The position numbers and the translations under genes were made by a program. From the NCBI GenBank assembly GCA_032055545.1, contig DAMBQR010000013.1, forward strand, positions 9,188-73,187: a stretch of DNA of 64,000 nt. The letters run 5' to 3'. This document shows positions 32,947-42,631 of this stretch, piece by piece; the stretch's first letter is position 1, and every line of letters starts with the position of its first letter. The DNA comes from Pseudescherichia sp032055545 (GTDB lineage: Bacteria > Pseudomonadota > Gammaproteobacteria > Enterobacterales > Enterobacteriaceae). Under the pieces are notes generated by a model, which was not told the origin of the DNA, did not search any database, and saw only the letters and a list, made by a program, of their open reading frames with translations.

Positions 32947-35643
32947 TTACATCTCCTCATATTCTGTTCTGGCGATCACTTCATCCTGAATAGGCTTGCC
33001 GATCTCACACCAGTACTGGGTGAAACCCGCTACGCGCACCATCAGCTCGCGGTAGTTCTCGGGATGCTGCTGGGCATCGCGCAGGGTGCGGGAGTCCACA
33101 ATATTGTATTGAATATGGAACCCGCCTTTACGCAGATAGCTGCGGGTAAGATCCAGCAGCTTGCGTGAACCCGCTGCACCGCGTACCGAGGTCGGGTGTA
33201 GCTTCAGGTTCATCTGCGAGTTTTGCGACTGGCTGTGATCCCAGGTGGTAGCTGAGCTGAACAGAGCGTACGGACCGTTACGGTCGCTGCCCGGATAGGC
33301 GGACATCGAGCCGTCCGAGTAGGTGGTTCCGGCGAGACGACCGTCGGCGCTTGCCAGGGTGCACGCACCCTGCGGACCATGGGTAGAAACGGAGATCTGA
33401 CAACCGTACATTTTTTTGCCGTACAGGGATTCAAACTGGCGGGCCATTGTGCAGAACCAGCTCTCGTAGGTTTGCAGCATCGCGTCGGCGTAGGGATCGT
33501 TATTGCCAAACTTCGGCGCATTCAGGCAGGCGGCGTGAATATCGTCATAGCGTCCGCTAAGGTCGATTTTACGCTGCTCGGCCATCGAGTAGTTGCCGCT
33601 CTCTTCCGCCGTCTCATAACCAAAGTTGTTGAGCAGCGCCTCTGTTAGCTCCGCAAGGGTATAGCGGCGATCGTCAAAGACCAGTTTTTTGATCGCCACT
33701 AGCGAGTTAACGGCGGTGATGGTTCCGCAACTTTCGATGTTGTAGGTCGCATTATAGCGATAGCCCATCTGGCCGATATGCTTGCCGTCGCGCAGGCAGT
33801 CTGGTTTGAGGAAAGAGTTCATAATGGACATGTTATTTTTACGCCAGATATCCATCTGAATATTATTGGCCTTCGCCACCACGTCACAGGTCATCTCATA
33901 GTAACGGGTGAACTGCTCCCATACCTGGTCAAAGCTCACCAGCGGCAGATCGTGTGCGGGATAGACCTGGGTGCCGGTGCGGCGATCCAGCCCGTTAGTC
34001 AGTACCAGCTCAAGGATTTTCGGGTTGGCAAGGAAGTGAACCCCCGTGGCCGCCGTCTGGCCCGCACCGCCGGGTAGATCGTAACGTTTGCCGTTGAGGG
34101 TCAGCGGCAGGAACGCGCCGGGAGAGGTCTCCAGGCAGCCGCCGATGGCAATAGCACGCGCTTCCGCAATATCCATTCCTTCCGCTGCGTACTGGCTGAG
34201 CAGGAACTGCATGCCAACCTGGTTGTTGACCCACGCCGGATAACCCGCGCCGGTTTTGGTACACTCAACGGCCTTCAGCAGAAAAGACTCTGGCACTTTC
34301 TCGTCGTAGAGCACGGTTAGCGTCGGCTGGGTGGACTGGCAGCGAATGCCCGCTTCAAGAATGAGCTCCTCCAGCCGGTTGGCCGCCGAGGATCCATCCT
34401 TTTTCAGCCCCCCCAGCACCACGTTATTAAACGTGTTACCGGAGAGCACGCCGCCCACCACTCCGGTAGAGGCGAAGCAGTCTACGCAGGTAAGCTTAAC
34501 GCGATGCAGCTCCAGTAACTCCAGCGCCTCATCTTCTGTGAGGCGGCCCGCGGCGATATCCTGTTCAAACCACGGCCAGAGGATCTGTCCAAGACGCCCC
34601 GGCGACATGCCTGACGCGGCATCTTCATTGAGCATCGCCAGATGCATGGTGTAGGAGAGCTGCATCGCCTCGCGGAAGGTGCGCGGCTGGTGGTGGGCGA
34701 TCCATGCCAGGCAGTCGGCGACGTCGAGATACTCATCACGCTGCTGTTTATCCGGGGTAAGCGCGGCGAGCTCACGGGCATGGTGCTCATAGTTGTGGAT
34801 CCACGCCTGAAGACCCTCGATGATAATGCGTACCGCATCGTAGTAGTAGAGACGATCCATGCCGGTGATACCGTCTCCGCCCGCACTCCCCGCGACCCGA
34901 TCGCGCTGCTCAAGGGCAATTGCGCGAATGCCATCCAGCCCGTACTGTAGCGGATAGTAGTAGTTCACCACTTCACGGCCCTGCGGAATGGTATAGCCCG
35001 AGTCGAACATGCAGATGACGGACTTCATGATCTCCTCTTTCATCTGATAGTCTGGAACGCGCATCTCATATTTATGCCCCAGCGCCTCGACCGAACGTCC
35101 CTCCCAGGATTTAGCCAGCGCGATGAGCGTAGTGGTCTCTTCTGCGCGAATGCCAAATTTCCCGGCGATAGAGACGATATTGCCGCTGCTCTGGGTGACG
35201 TTACCGCCGCCGCCGCCAAAGTGCGACAGCTTGCCGGCGCTGTCGCTACCGGTATCTGTCCGGGTGGTAAGCTCGTCGGCATTAGCAAGAAAGAAGCTTT
35301 CCGACAGCCATGGCATAGGAAAGGAGCCACGGTAGTAGGCGGTTTTCTGCATCACCAGCTTTTCACCCGGAAAGATATTGGGCGTCAGGTGGGAGAAGGC
35401 GCACTTCAGCGCCTCCGCCCGGCGCACAATGGTCACGTCGTCCGCCAGTTCGTCCCACTTACGGGTGTACCAGTAGGGAAATTCGGTATCCACGGAAGAG
35501 AGCGTGCGGAAATAGATATCGCGTAGCTTTTTCGCGCGGGGATGGGGTGAGTCTTTTAAGGTATGTTCATCGGACAGGATTGAATTAACATCAGGCAAAA
35601 CAATGCCACGCTGCTGAAGTATGGCAACTTTTTCGGAATTCAT
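32947..35643 (-). CDS. hpdB: 4-hydroxyphenylacetate decarboxylase large (glycyl-radical) subunit (HpdB)
   Basis: An 898-residue glycyl-radical enzyme, very close in length to clostridial HpdB (about 902 aa). The thiyl-radical Cys lies in AIGGCLETSPGAF near residue 500. The glycine-radical loop is VRVAGFTQYW with Gly at about residue 873. The presence of the small HpdC subunit, which PFL-like and glycerol dehydratase enzymes lack, supports 4-hydroxyphenylacetate decarboxylase. Substrate comes from tyrosine fermentation and the product is p-cresol. ATG at 35643 has only a weak AAGG site ten bases upstream. A near-perfect FNR box is 136 bases upstream, which fits anaerobic expression of an oxygen-sensitive enzyme. 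Confidence 0.9.
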   Translation of the reverse strand: MNSEKVAILQQRGIVLPDVNSILSDEHTLKDSPHPRAKKLRDIYFRTLSSVDTEFPYWYTRKWDELADDVTIVRRAEALKCAFSHLTPNIFPGEKLVMQKTAYYRGSFPMPWLSESFFLANADELTTRTDTGSDSAGKLSHFGGGGGNVTQSSGNIVSIAGKFGIRAEETTTLIALAKSWEGRSVEALGHKYEMRVPDYQMKEEIMKSVICMFDSGYTIPQGREVVNYYYPLQYGLDGIRAIALEQRDRVAGSAGGDGITGMDRLYYYDAVRIIIEGLQAWIHNYEHHARELAALTPDKQQRDEYLDVADCLAWIAHHQPRTFREAMQLSYTMHLAMLNEDAASGMSPGRLGQILWPWFEQDIAAGRLTEDEALELLELHRVKLTCVDCFASTGVVGGVLSGNTFNNVVLGGLKKDGSSAANRLEELILEAGIRCQSTQPTLTVLYDEKVPESFLLKAVECTKTGAGYPAWVNNQVGMQFLLSQYAAEGMDIAEARAIAIGGCLETSPGAFLPLTLNGKRYDLPGGAGQTAATGVHFLANPKILELVLTNGLDRRTGTQVYPAHDLPLVSFDQVWEQFTRYYEMTCDVVAKANNIQMDIWRKNNMSIMNSFLKPDCLRDGKHIGQMGYRYNATYNIESCGTITAVNSLVAIKKLVFDDRRYTLAELTEALLNNFGYETAEESGNYSMAEQRKIDLSGRYDDIHAACLNAPKFGNNDPYADAMLQTYESWFCTMARQFESLYGKKMYGCQISVSTHGPQGACTLASADGRLAGTTYSDGSMSAYPGSDRNGPYALFSSATTWDHSQSQNSQMNLKLHPTSVRGAAGSRKLLDLTRSYLRKGGFHIQYNIVDSRTLRDAQQHPENYRELMVRVAGFTQYWCEIGKPIQDEVIARTEYEEM

Positions 35644-36116
35644 GGTGTTAGAGCCTTCTAAACTAGTTGGTCATCTGACCGTCGTCCCTCGTAATATTCC
35701 CTCAGTCTATTTATAAAAATAGCCTGCTAATAATCTACACCCTGTAGTATCTGCATTAAAGCGTCACCGTGCAAAATTTTGCTTAATATCAATAATTTAA
35801 TTAAACATGAAGCGTTACGTATCCGTAAATTATTATGATTGGCATTCTCATTTAAAAATTTATCGTGCGCGCTATTTTGAGCGTAAATCATGATAGGCAG
35901 CGCTATTTTTTATGCTAAAAGCGCGCTGGGATTAATCTTAAAAAAATAAGCTAACGTTTAATACTTCTGATGGTTTTTAGTTATGAGCTAGGCTTATAAG
36001 CTGCACGGTAAAATTAAATTATATCGATATTTAATGTTTATTCGTGAAAATTTATTTATTCACAGATCTGCGGGTAATTAGCCTGCTGAAAAGTAAATAA
36101 TTACTGGAGTGAGCTT
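35644..36116. other. Divergent regulatory region between hpdB and katN
   Basis: About 470 A+T-rich bases with no gene. It holds the FNR-like site at 35779 and must contain the start regions for both operons. No other operator was convincing. Confidence 0.5.
35779..35792. promoter_or_regulatory. FNR-like binding site upstream of hpdB
   Basis: TTGCT-TAAT-ATCAA, nine of ten positions of the TTGAT-N4-ATCAA consensus. The position, 136 bases from the hpdB start, fits anaerobic activation. Confidence 0.55.
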
Positions 36117-37013
36117 ATGTTCAGACATGTAAAGCAATTACAGTACACTGTACGCGTTGCCGAGCCTAACCCAGGGTTGGCGAATCTCCTTCTAGAGCAG
36201 TTTGGTGGTCCACAGGGTGAACTGGCCGCCGCCTGCCGCTACTTTACCCAGGGGCTGGGAGATGACGATCCGGGCCGTAAAGATATGCTGATGGACATCG
36301 CTACTGAAGAGCTAAGCCACCTCGAAATCATCGGCTCTCTGGTAGGGATGCTCAACAAGGGCGCGAAAGGCGACCTGGCGGAAGGCACCGAGCAAGAAGC
36401 CGATCTTTATCGTAAAATCACCGGTAACGGCAATGACAGCCATCTGACTGCGCTGCTGTACGGTGGTGGCCCGTCGCTGACCAACTCCGCAGGCGTGCCG
36501 TGGACGGCAGCCTACATTGACACCATCGGTGAAGTAACCGCTGACCTGCGCTCTAACATTGCCGCAGAAGCGCGGGCAAAAATCATCTATGAGCGCCTGA
36601 TCAACATGACCGACGATCCGGGCGTGAAAGATGCGCTTGGCTTCCTGATGACCCGCGAAGTGGCGCACCAGATCTCCTTTGAAAAAGCGCTTTACTCGAT
36701 CCGCAATAACTTCCCGCCAGGAAAACTGCCGCCGATCGAACAGTACGCTACCACCTACTTCGATATGTCTGAAGGTGGTGAAGTGCGCGGCAGCTGGAAC
36801 TCAGACGAGAACTTTGAGTACGTAACTAACCCACCGCCGGCCGTTGACGGTGGCGATGGCATGGCCAGCGTTAATTTACCAGGGCCGCAGCAGGCGAACC
36901 TGGACGCGCTGAAGCTGCGTACCGCATCTGACCCGTCGGTAAACCCGGTTACCGGTACCGATCTGGGCTCGGTTCCGCCGATTGAGAACGAGACCGCTAA
37001 AAAAGCGCCGTAA
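36117..37013 (+). CDS. katN: Manganese catalase (KatN)
   Basis: A 298-residue dimanganese catalase that dismutates hydrogen peroxide in the cytoplasm. Ligands read from the sequence are E35 (PQGELAAACRYF), E65 and H68 (EELSHLE), then Glu in AEARAKIIYERL and the His of TREVAHQISFE near residue 182, consistent with the L. plantarum enzyme. The C-terminal tail (GGDGMASVNLPGP) is typical of the family. ATG at 36117 follows GGAGTGAG. In Salmonella katN is controlled by RpoS; nothing in the upstream sequence was decisive here. A terminator follows. Confidence 0.93.
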   Translation: MFRHVKQLQYTVRVAEPNPGLANLLLEQFGGPQGELAAACRYFTQGLGDDDPGRKDMLMDIATEELSHLEIIGSLVGMLNKGAKGDLAEGTEQEADLYRKITGNGNDSHLTALLYGGGPSLTNSAGVPWTAAYIDTIGEVTADLRSNIAAEARAKIIYERLINMTDDPGVKDALGFLMTREVAHQISFEKALYSIRNNFPPGKLPPIEQYATTYFDMSEGGEVRGSWNSDENFEYVTNPPPAVDGGDGMASVNLPGPQQANLDALKLRTASDPSVNPVTGTDLGSVPPIENETAKKAP

Positions 37014-37030
37014 TCATCGGTAAGTCATAA

Positions 37031-37062
37031 AAAACCCGGAAGCGAATGCTCCGGGTTTTTTT
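37031..37062 (+). terminator. Intrinsic terminator after katN
   Basis: AAAACCCGGA/TCCGGGTTTT arms around a small loop, followed by seven T. It also faces the convergent fusion gene ending at 37069, and its A-run could serve that strand as well. Confidence 0.85.
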
Positions 37063-37068
37063 ATGGTT

Positions 37069-40000
37069 TTACGCGCCCGCCCCACGTCGGCTGACGCTGT
37101 TCTTCACCTTCTCAGCGGCATTTTTTCCGGCAATAAACGCATGATCGGAGTTGTAGTACTCCCACTCGCTATAGCGGCCTGCCAGCACGATATCCTGGGT
37201 CAGCAGCCACTGGCGTACCGTCTCGACGTTTTTTGACCGCTCGTGGTCATAAACCACATAGGCATAGGGAATATCCAGCTGGTTGGCCACCAGTACCTCA
37301 TCTTCCGCCGTAAAGATACCAATCTCAATGCACTCGGCAATACAACGATCGATGAGCGCCTGGCCATCCACCGGCAGCGGCTTATGCTCGGAGTAGGTGA
37401 TCTCACAGGTCAGGCCGCAGCCGCCCGGTGGATTACACTCGGGGCTGGTATTACCCTGTACAAAGATACGATGGAAAATGGTGTCGCCAGCGAAGTAGAT
37501 CCAGTGCTTATCGGTGAGGTCCGCCCGCCCGATGCCGAGGTTTACGCAGCGTACCGAGACATGATGCAGCCCGTTCGCCGCCGCAATCACTTCATCCGGC
37601 GCCTCATCGCCAATGATACGAATCAACTCCGGCAGGGGCATGGTGCTAATCAGCTGCTCATAATGGAACTGTCTGCCGTCGGCGAGAACCGCGATATGCT
37701 GATTCGCCAGGATATGAGTAATTTCGCTGCGGGTCTCCACCGCGCTTTTGATATGCGGTAGAAAACCCGACATCAGCGCCTGGAAGCCGCCCTTCAGCGG
37801 ATAGCCAAAGCGGGCGTTAGGTCCCATCGGCTTGCCGACCGGCTCTACCGCGCCTTCAACGATCTGGGCCAGATCCGGCAGCGGCACGCGCCCGCCAAGC
37901 CAGGAGGTCTCCATCTCGGCGAGGGGGACGGTCCACAGCTTCTGGTTATAGGGGATGGCAAAATGCCTGGCGATACCTGCGCCCCAGACCTGGTAGATAA
38001 AGCGCTCGAAATTCTCCGGTGGCTCCTGGGCCGTATTGCTGTACTTGGCTTCAATCGCGCCGAGAATGCACTCTTTGATGGTCTCTGTCGGCAGACCATA
38101 CAGTGCCCCCTGGAACGGATAGCGCGTGTAGACGCCATCGGTGTAGATCCAGGCCTCGCGCATCTGCCAGTGCAGGTTGTCACCCAGCAGCATGTCATAC
38201 AGCTCCAGCACATAGGGATCGTTCGAGAACATGATGTGCCCGGCGTAGTCGAAGGTAAAACCGCCATCTTCAATGGAGCGGCACCAGCCGCCGACGCTCT
38301 CGTTGCGCTCCAGCAAAACCGCCTGCGAGCCGTAGTGATACGCCGCACTCAGGCCTGTAGGGCCGCCGCCGAGGATCAGGCAGCGGGCAGGGATAGCGTT
38401 TTCGCTGCGGGTGGGTTTGAGCTTCAGCGCCGTGTTTTTACGTGCTGCGTCGTTGGCCGCCTGTACGGCAGGCGTCGCCACGCGTTGCAGAGCCGATTTT
38501 GCCAGCTCTTTCTCAATCAGGCCGTGCATGGCCTGCACCGTGACCTCCCAGGAGGTACCGTCAACGATCCGTTTCATCTCACGCTGCATCGTCTGTCTGG
38601 CTTCGGGCGTCAGGGCAAGCATCTTTTCGCAGGCGCGCACAAAGCCCGCACGATCGTAGCCGATGGCGACAACATGCTTATAGGGTTGTACCACGTCGGC
38701 AATCGCCGTGCTAACCACTGGCAGCAGCGCGGCCATATACTCAAGCACCTTAGTGGGGCTGATGAAGCGCGTTGAGGCGTTAAGGGCAAACGGCATCAGG
38801 CAGATATCCCACCCGGCCATAAACTGGGGCAGAGCCTGGTAGGGCTGCATGCCGAGATAGTGAATATTGGGGCGCTGGGGCAGGGTAGCCGGATCGATTT
38901 TAACCACCGGGCCGACCATAATGATCTGCCACTCCGGATGGGCATCGGCAAGCGTTGCCAGCAGGTCGAGATCCATCCGCTCATCAATAACGCCGTAGTA
39001 ACCCAGCCGCGGGTGAGGCAGATCCTGGATCAGCGGATGATAGTTGTTGCGGTCAAGTGCCTGCTCAAAGTGGATAGCATCTACGCTGCTGGTGAAACAG
39101 TGGATATTGTTATGTCGCCCCGATTTTGCTGCATAGAGGCTGGGTCCGCCGGTAAAGACCAGGTCGGCCCGGTTGAGCAGGGCGGATTCACGCTGCAGAA
39201 GCTGCCTGGGTGCGTTTTCAAACGCGGCCAGCTCATCCATGCAGTCGTAGATTACCAGCGAAGGGTTAAAGACCGCCAGCAGCGGCAGCGCCATGGGCGT
39301 ATAGAACCAGACCAGCGGCGACTCATTTTCATCAACAATATCCGCGAGCAGCGGCTGAAGCCAGGCTATCTGGCTATCATGAAAGCCATGCACCTGAAGC
39401 GGCGTATGCGGTTTTATCACGGTCACATTGGGCGCAGGGTGCGTCAGGCTTAAGCTGGCGGGCGGAGGCGCGAACGTGGGCTCTTCAATAAAGTAGATCT
39501 GGTAGTGCTTCGCCAGCCGGGTCAGGAGGTGCTGCGGGCGCTGAAAGACAAAGTCCCAGCGCAGATGGCTAAAGATATACAGTTTTTTCATAGGGTCGCT
39601 ACTATTCTTAGCGTCATTCAGATCGCATAGTCGGGATTGGAACAGACCCAGTGTGTGCTGCGCCTTTTGCAAAGCGGCGGCATAAACAGGATCAAGTATG
39701 CGTGCCAGTGGGTCCGTGCCCTGATGGTCAAGTTCCCATAGTCCGCTGCGATGCCAACGGCTCAAATCCTCCCAGTCGGGCCGATCGATGGCGGGATAAA
39801 GACATACCCCATGTAGCTCGACGCCTGCCAACTGCGCCTGGGCTACCTCTGCCGCTATCTGGCTTATCCATGCCCCGCGTCCGCTGCCAACGTGGCTGGT
39901 CTCAGCCAGCAGGATCGGGCGCTCATAGCGGCGGTAAAGCGTTTGTAACATGTGGCTAAGGGGAACTCGCCGGGGATCGCCAAGATGCCACCACAGGCGC

Positions 40001-40770
40001 GCGTTGCTGCCGCTCTCCCACTGGTTATCGTGATAGTAGTTCGCACCAATAAGATCGAGGTAACGGGGTGCCCCGCCCAGCTCCGGTTCTATTCTTCCCG
40101 AGAGCATGTCCCAGGTTTGATACTGCGAATTGTAATGGCCTGCCGTAGCGGCCAGCGATTCCGGACTCTCGTCCGGCGCGACCAGATGAATAATCGGGTC
40201 GCAGTGTAAAATGCGTGCACGAGGATCGGCATCCCAGATAGCGTCACAGGCTGCAATCGTTGCGCGTACCAGCTGGCGTTTGCTCTCCTCTCCGGTAGCT
40301 ATGACCGGTGGCGCAGAGCAGCGGAAAAACCCTACCGACAGGCCCCAGCTGGTAAAGGAGATCTCATTGACCGGCGAGTAGACGGGCGAAGAGTCGTACC
40401 AGGGGGCTAAAAAACGGGCCAGCGCCCCGCAGAGCCGCGCAAAGCGAGGTACAAAATCGGCTGAAAAAATATCGGTATCGTCCGGCCAGCCGTAGTGACA
40501 GATCGTCCAGCAGATTTGTACTCCGGCCTCGTTTGCGGCCTGCATCTTTTCGACAACGGATGAAAAATCATAGCCGTCAGGCTGCTCAACGAGACGCCAG
40601 CCTACGCTCTCCCGTACCGTTGAAATATTTAACTTCTTTAATGAAATATAATCGTTTAGTACTCTGGCGTTGTGCCCGGTAATGTCGTTCATTGAGAGCG
40701 GCATACCTTGACCGTTACGGTGATCGGCGCCCTCGTAACCCCCCTGCCAAAAGCTGTCAAATATCGGCAT
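37069..40770 (-). CDS. Three-domain fusion: glycoside hydrolase, glycosyltransferase and UDP-galactopyranose mutase-like oxidoreductase
   Basis: A 1233-residue protein. Residues ~1-380 form a clan-A type glycoside hydrolase with acid/base Glu at SPVNEIS (E136) and a likely nucleophile in LLAETSH (near residue 288). Residues ~393-760 form a glycosyltransferase (MKKLYIFSHLRWDFVFQRPQ, SPTKVLEYMA donor-binding loop) that starts with its own Met, as in stand-alone relatives. Residues ~790-1233 are an FAD/NAD-binding amine-oxidase-like or UDP-galactopyranose mutase-like enzyme (CLILGGGPTGLSAAYHYG, EYYNSDHAFIAGKNAAE). ATG at 40770 follows AGGAGA. Such domains are usually encoded separately. A role in making or remodelling a surface or storage glycan is likely; the product is unknown. 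It is convergent with katN. Confidence 0.75.
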   Translation of the reverse strand: MPIFDSFWQGGYEGADHRNGQGMPLSMNDITGHNARVLNDYISLKKLNISTVRESVGWRLVEQPDGYDFSSVVEKMQAANEAGVQICWTICHYGWPDDTDIFSADFVPRFARLCGALARFLAPWYDSSPVYSPVNEISFTSWGLSVGFFRCSAPPVIATGEESKRQLVRATIAACDAIWDADPRARILHCDPIIHLVAPDESPESLAATAGHYNSQYQTWDMLSGRIEPELGGAPRYLDLIGANYYHDNQWESGSNARLWWHLGDPRRVPLSHMLQTLYRRYERPILLAETSHVGSGRGAWISQIAAEVAQAQLAGVELHGVCLYPAIDRPDWEDLSRWHRSGLWELDHQGTDPLARILDPVYAAALQKAQHTLGLFQSRLCDLNDAKNSSDPMKKLYIFSHLRWDFVFQRPQHLLTRLAKHYQIYFIEEPTFAPPPASLSLTHPAPNVTVIKPHTPLQVHGFHDSQIAWLQPLLADIVDENESPLVWFYTPMALPLLAVFNPSLVIYDCMDELAAFENAPRQLLQRESALLNRADLVFTGGPSLYAAKSGRHNNIHCFTSSVDAIHFEQALDRNNYHPLIQDLPHPRLGYYGVIDERMDLDLLATLADAHPEWQIIMVGPVVKIDPATLPQRPNIHYLGMQPYQALPQFMAGWDICLMPFALNASTRFISPTKVLEYMAALLPVVSTAIADVVQPYKHVVAIGYDRAGFVRACEKMLALTPEARQTMQREMKRIVDGTSWEVTVQAMHGLIEKELAKSALQRVATPAVQAANDAARKNTALKLKPTRSENAIPARCLILGGGPTGLSAAYHYGSQAVLLERNESVGGWCRSIEDGGFTFDYAGHIMFSNDPYVLELYDMLLGDNLHWQMREAWIYTDGVYTRYPFQGALYGLPTETIKECILGAIEAKYSNTAQEPPENFERFIYQVWGAGIARHFAIPYNQKLWTVPLAEMETSWLGGRVPLPDLAQIVEGAVEPVGKPMGPNARFGYPLKGGFQALMSGFLPHIKSAVETRSEITHILANQHIAVLADGRQFHYEQLISTMPLPELIRIIGDEAPDEVIAAANGLHHVSVRCVNLGIGRADLTDKHWIYFAGDTIFHRIFVQGNTSPECNPPGGCGLTCEITYSEHKPLPVDGQALIDRCIAECIEIGIFTAEDEVLVANQLDIPYAYVVYDHERSKNVETVRQWLLTQDIVLAGRYSEWEYYNSDHAFIAGKNAAEKVKNSVSRRGAGA

Positions 40771-41196
40771 CCCGTTCTCTCCTGCGTTGTTATTTTTTGT
40801 GATCCGTAACAAGCGAATATCAATTTTTATAACGGGCAGCGCAATTTACCGAAGCGGCAGCGGTTAGAACTTTAAGAAATTTAAGCGTATATCCAAGGGG
40901 TTAGATTTTCCCTCATGCCTTTGCATGAGCAATTTTTAATGGAAACAGAGCCATAGATATATTTTGTTAATTTTGGTTAAGTATAGTGCTGGCAACCCCT
41001 TTTTCCAGTTGAGTATTGCTAAAGAGTGATGAAAATTTATTAGAGTTGTTTATATATGAAGTGCGCTATCAATAAAAAGTATGAGTTTTAGAGTGAATAA
41101 ATACTCAATTAAAAAATAACTATAGTTTTCAACGCGGCTGCCGTTAATAATGAGATCTTAACGCCTTTCAAGACCCTCTCTTTCGGGACGTAAACA
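40771..41196. other. Divergent intergenic region upstream of the glycan fusion gene and the WYL regulator
   Basis: About 425 A+T-rich bases without a defensible gene or clear operator. It must hold promoters for both divergent genes. Confidence 0.4.
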
Positions 41197-42102
41197 ATGA
41201 AAGATAACGGCAGTACAAAATATGATTTGCTCATTGAGCGCCTGTGCGAAACCTTTGGCGCGCTCTATCAGGGCGTCACCATTGATAAAACCTGGCTTTG
41301 CGAGCGGTTTGGCATTGCGGAGCGAACGGCCTACCGGGATCTCGCCAGACTTGCCCATGTGCTGGACGAAGTATCCAGCGGACGTTTTAAGCTGACGGCG
41401 AACCTGCTGCCCTCCCTCCATACGGGCCATCTTGCAGAGTTTGCTAACTTTGCCGGGGTTGCGCACCTTTTTCCGCATCATGATGGGCAGTCCCTGCGTA
41501 AGCGCATGAACAGCGGCGACAATATTGCCATTCATGGTGCCAGCAGCCGGGAAAATCAGCAGTACGGCGAGCTGATGAATAGCCTCGACAGGGCGATTAC
41601 CGCCCGTACCGAAATCACCTGCTTTTACCGGGAAAAACCCCGCCGCCTGCAGCCGTATCGGCTCATTAACCACTATGGCCTTTGGTATCTGGCAGCGGCA
41701 GAGCAGGGCTGCCTGAAGTCGTTCGAGCTGGCGCGCATTGCAGAGTTTACCCCCACGCAGCGCGCTTTCGAGCCGGATGCCAGCGTCATGGAGGAGCTTG
41801 ATACCACGCCCGGCATCCGCTTTGGCAAAAGGACCGACGTGACGCTGCATGTCTCTGCCCATGCGGCTACGTTCGTGACCCGCCGGCCGCTCTTTCCTGC
41901 CCAGCGCCTGCTGGAGGAGCATCAGGATGGAAGCATCACCATAACCACGGCGATCAGCGACAGGAACACGCTTTTTCGCTGGTTACGCTACTGGCTACCT
42001 GACATCCGTATTCTTGCTCCGGTAGCGCTGAGCGCCGCTTTTATGCAGGATCTGCAGGCGCGCTGCGAGCCGACTACCAGCGAACAGCCGCAAGACGCCT
42101 AA
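41197..42102 (+). CDS. WYL-domain transcriptional regulator
   Basis: A 301-residue regulator. An N-terminal helix-turn-helix (WLCERFGIAERTAYRDLARL) is followed by a WYL domain with the eponymous LWYLAA at about residues 166-171, and a C-terminal WCX-like part. WYL proteins bind nucleic-acid or nucleotide ligands; relatives such as BrxR and CapW silence phage-defence operons. It is divergent from the glycan fusion gene and convergent with symE, overlapping its end by four bases. A role in controlling neighbouring genes is inference. Confidence 0.8.
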   Translation: MKDNGSTKYDLLIERLCETFGALYQGVTIDKTWLCERFGIAERTAYRDLARLAHVLDEVSSGRFKLTANLLPSLHTGHLAEFANFAGVAHLFPHHDGQSLRKRMNSGDNIAIHGASSRENQQYGELMNSLDRAITARTEITCFYREKPRRLQPYRLINHYGLWYLAAAEQGCLKSFELARIAEFTPTQRAFEPDASVMEELDTTPGIRFGKRTDVTLHVSAHAATFVTRRPLFPAQRLLEEHQDGSITITTAISDRNTLFRWLRYWLPDIRILAPVALSAAFMQDLQARCEPTTSEQPQDA

Positions 42103-42425
42103 TTTACCCGTTTCTTCGCTGCGACCAGGTCGATGTAGTCCTGCACCTGGCGCTGCTTGCGGGGGGAAAGCTTGCTGATTTTCCGCACCGAACGAACCAG
42201 CTCCTCTTCTACGGGTTTAGCGATCAGCACAATACAGCCATTCAGCACCCGGACGTCCATCTCCGTGCCGGTTGAGAAACCGGCTTCTTCCAGCCATTGG
42301 CCCTTTATGGCGATGGCAGGCACATGAGCATGGTCGTGAAAGCGTGTCGCATAGCTGACGGTTAAACGGCGTTGCGTAATGGGATCTACAAGCCCATCTT
42401 TATCAAGATAATGTTCATCTGCCAT
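42099..42425 (-). CDS. symE: SymE toxin, SOS-induced type I toxin
   Basis: A 108-residue protein very like E. coli SymE (about 113 aa). It shows QRRLTVSYATR, the AbrB-like swapped-hairpin core VPAIAIKGQWLEEAGFSTG, and a C-terminal LSPRKQRQVQDYI. SymE evolved from an AbrB-type antitoxin and was described as an endoribonuclease; later work points to nucleoid condensation. ATG at 42425 follows AAGGAG. A consensus LexA box sits at 42474-42491, so it is SOS-controlled. The counter-transcript SymR should overlap the 5' end on the plus strand; a weak -10 (GATAAT at 42407-42412) is there, but I cannot fix its ends. Confidence 0.9.
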   Translation of the reverse strand: MADEHYLDKDGLVDPITQRRLTVSYATRFHDHAHVPAIAIKGQWLEEAGFSTGTEMDVRVLNGCIVLIAKPVEEELVRSVRKISKLSPRKQRQVQDYIDLVAAKKRVN

Positions 42426-42473
42426 GGTAACGGCTCCTTAAAGAGACAAAGGCGATACGCCGAAAGAGAATCA

Positions 42474-42491
42474 CTGTCATTATATACAGTG
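42474..42491. promoter_or_regulatory. LexA (SOS) box of symE
   Basis: ACTGTCATTATATACAGT contains CTGT-N8-ACAG in consensus LexA form, about 50 bases upstream of the symE start. Confidence 0.85.
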
Positions 42492-42631
42492 CTTTTCTAC
42501 TGGCTATTTAGAAAAACTCAAAGCGCTATTTAGAAATAGTGGGTTCGCCAGACTCTTGACCCATGACAAGGCGGCGATGATAACCACTTCCTTATAATCA
42601 GGGCCGTTTGTCCTCTCTCTGGTGTGAACCT

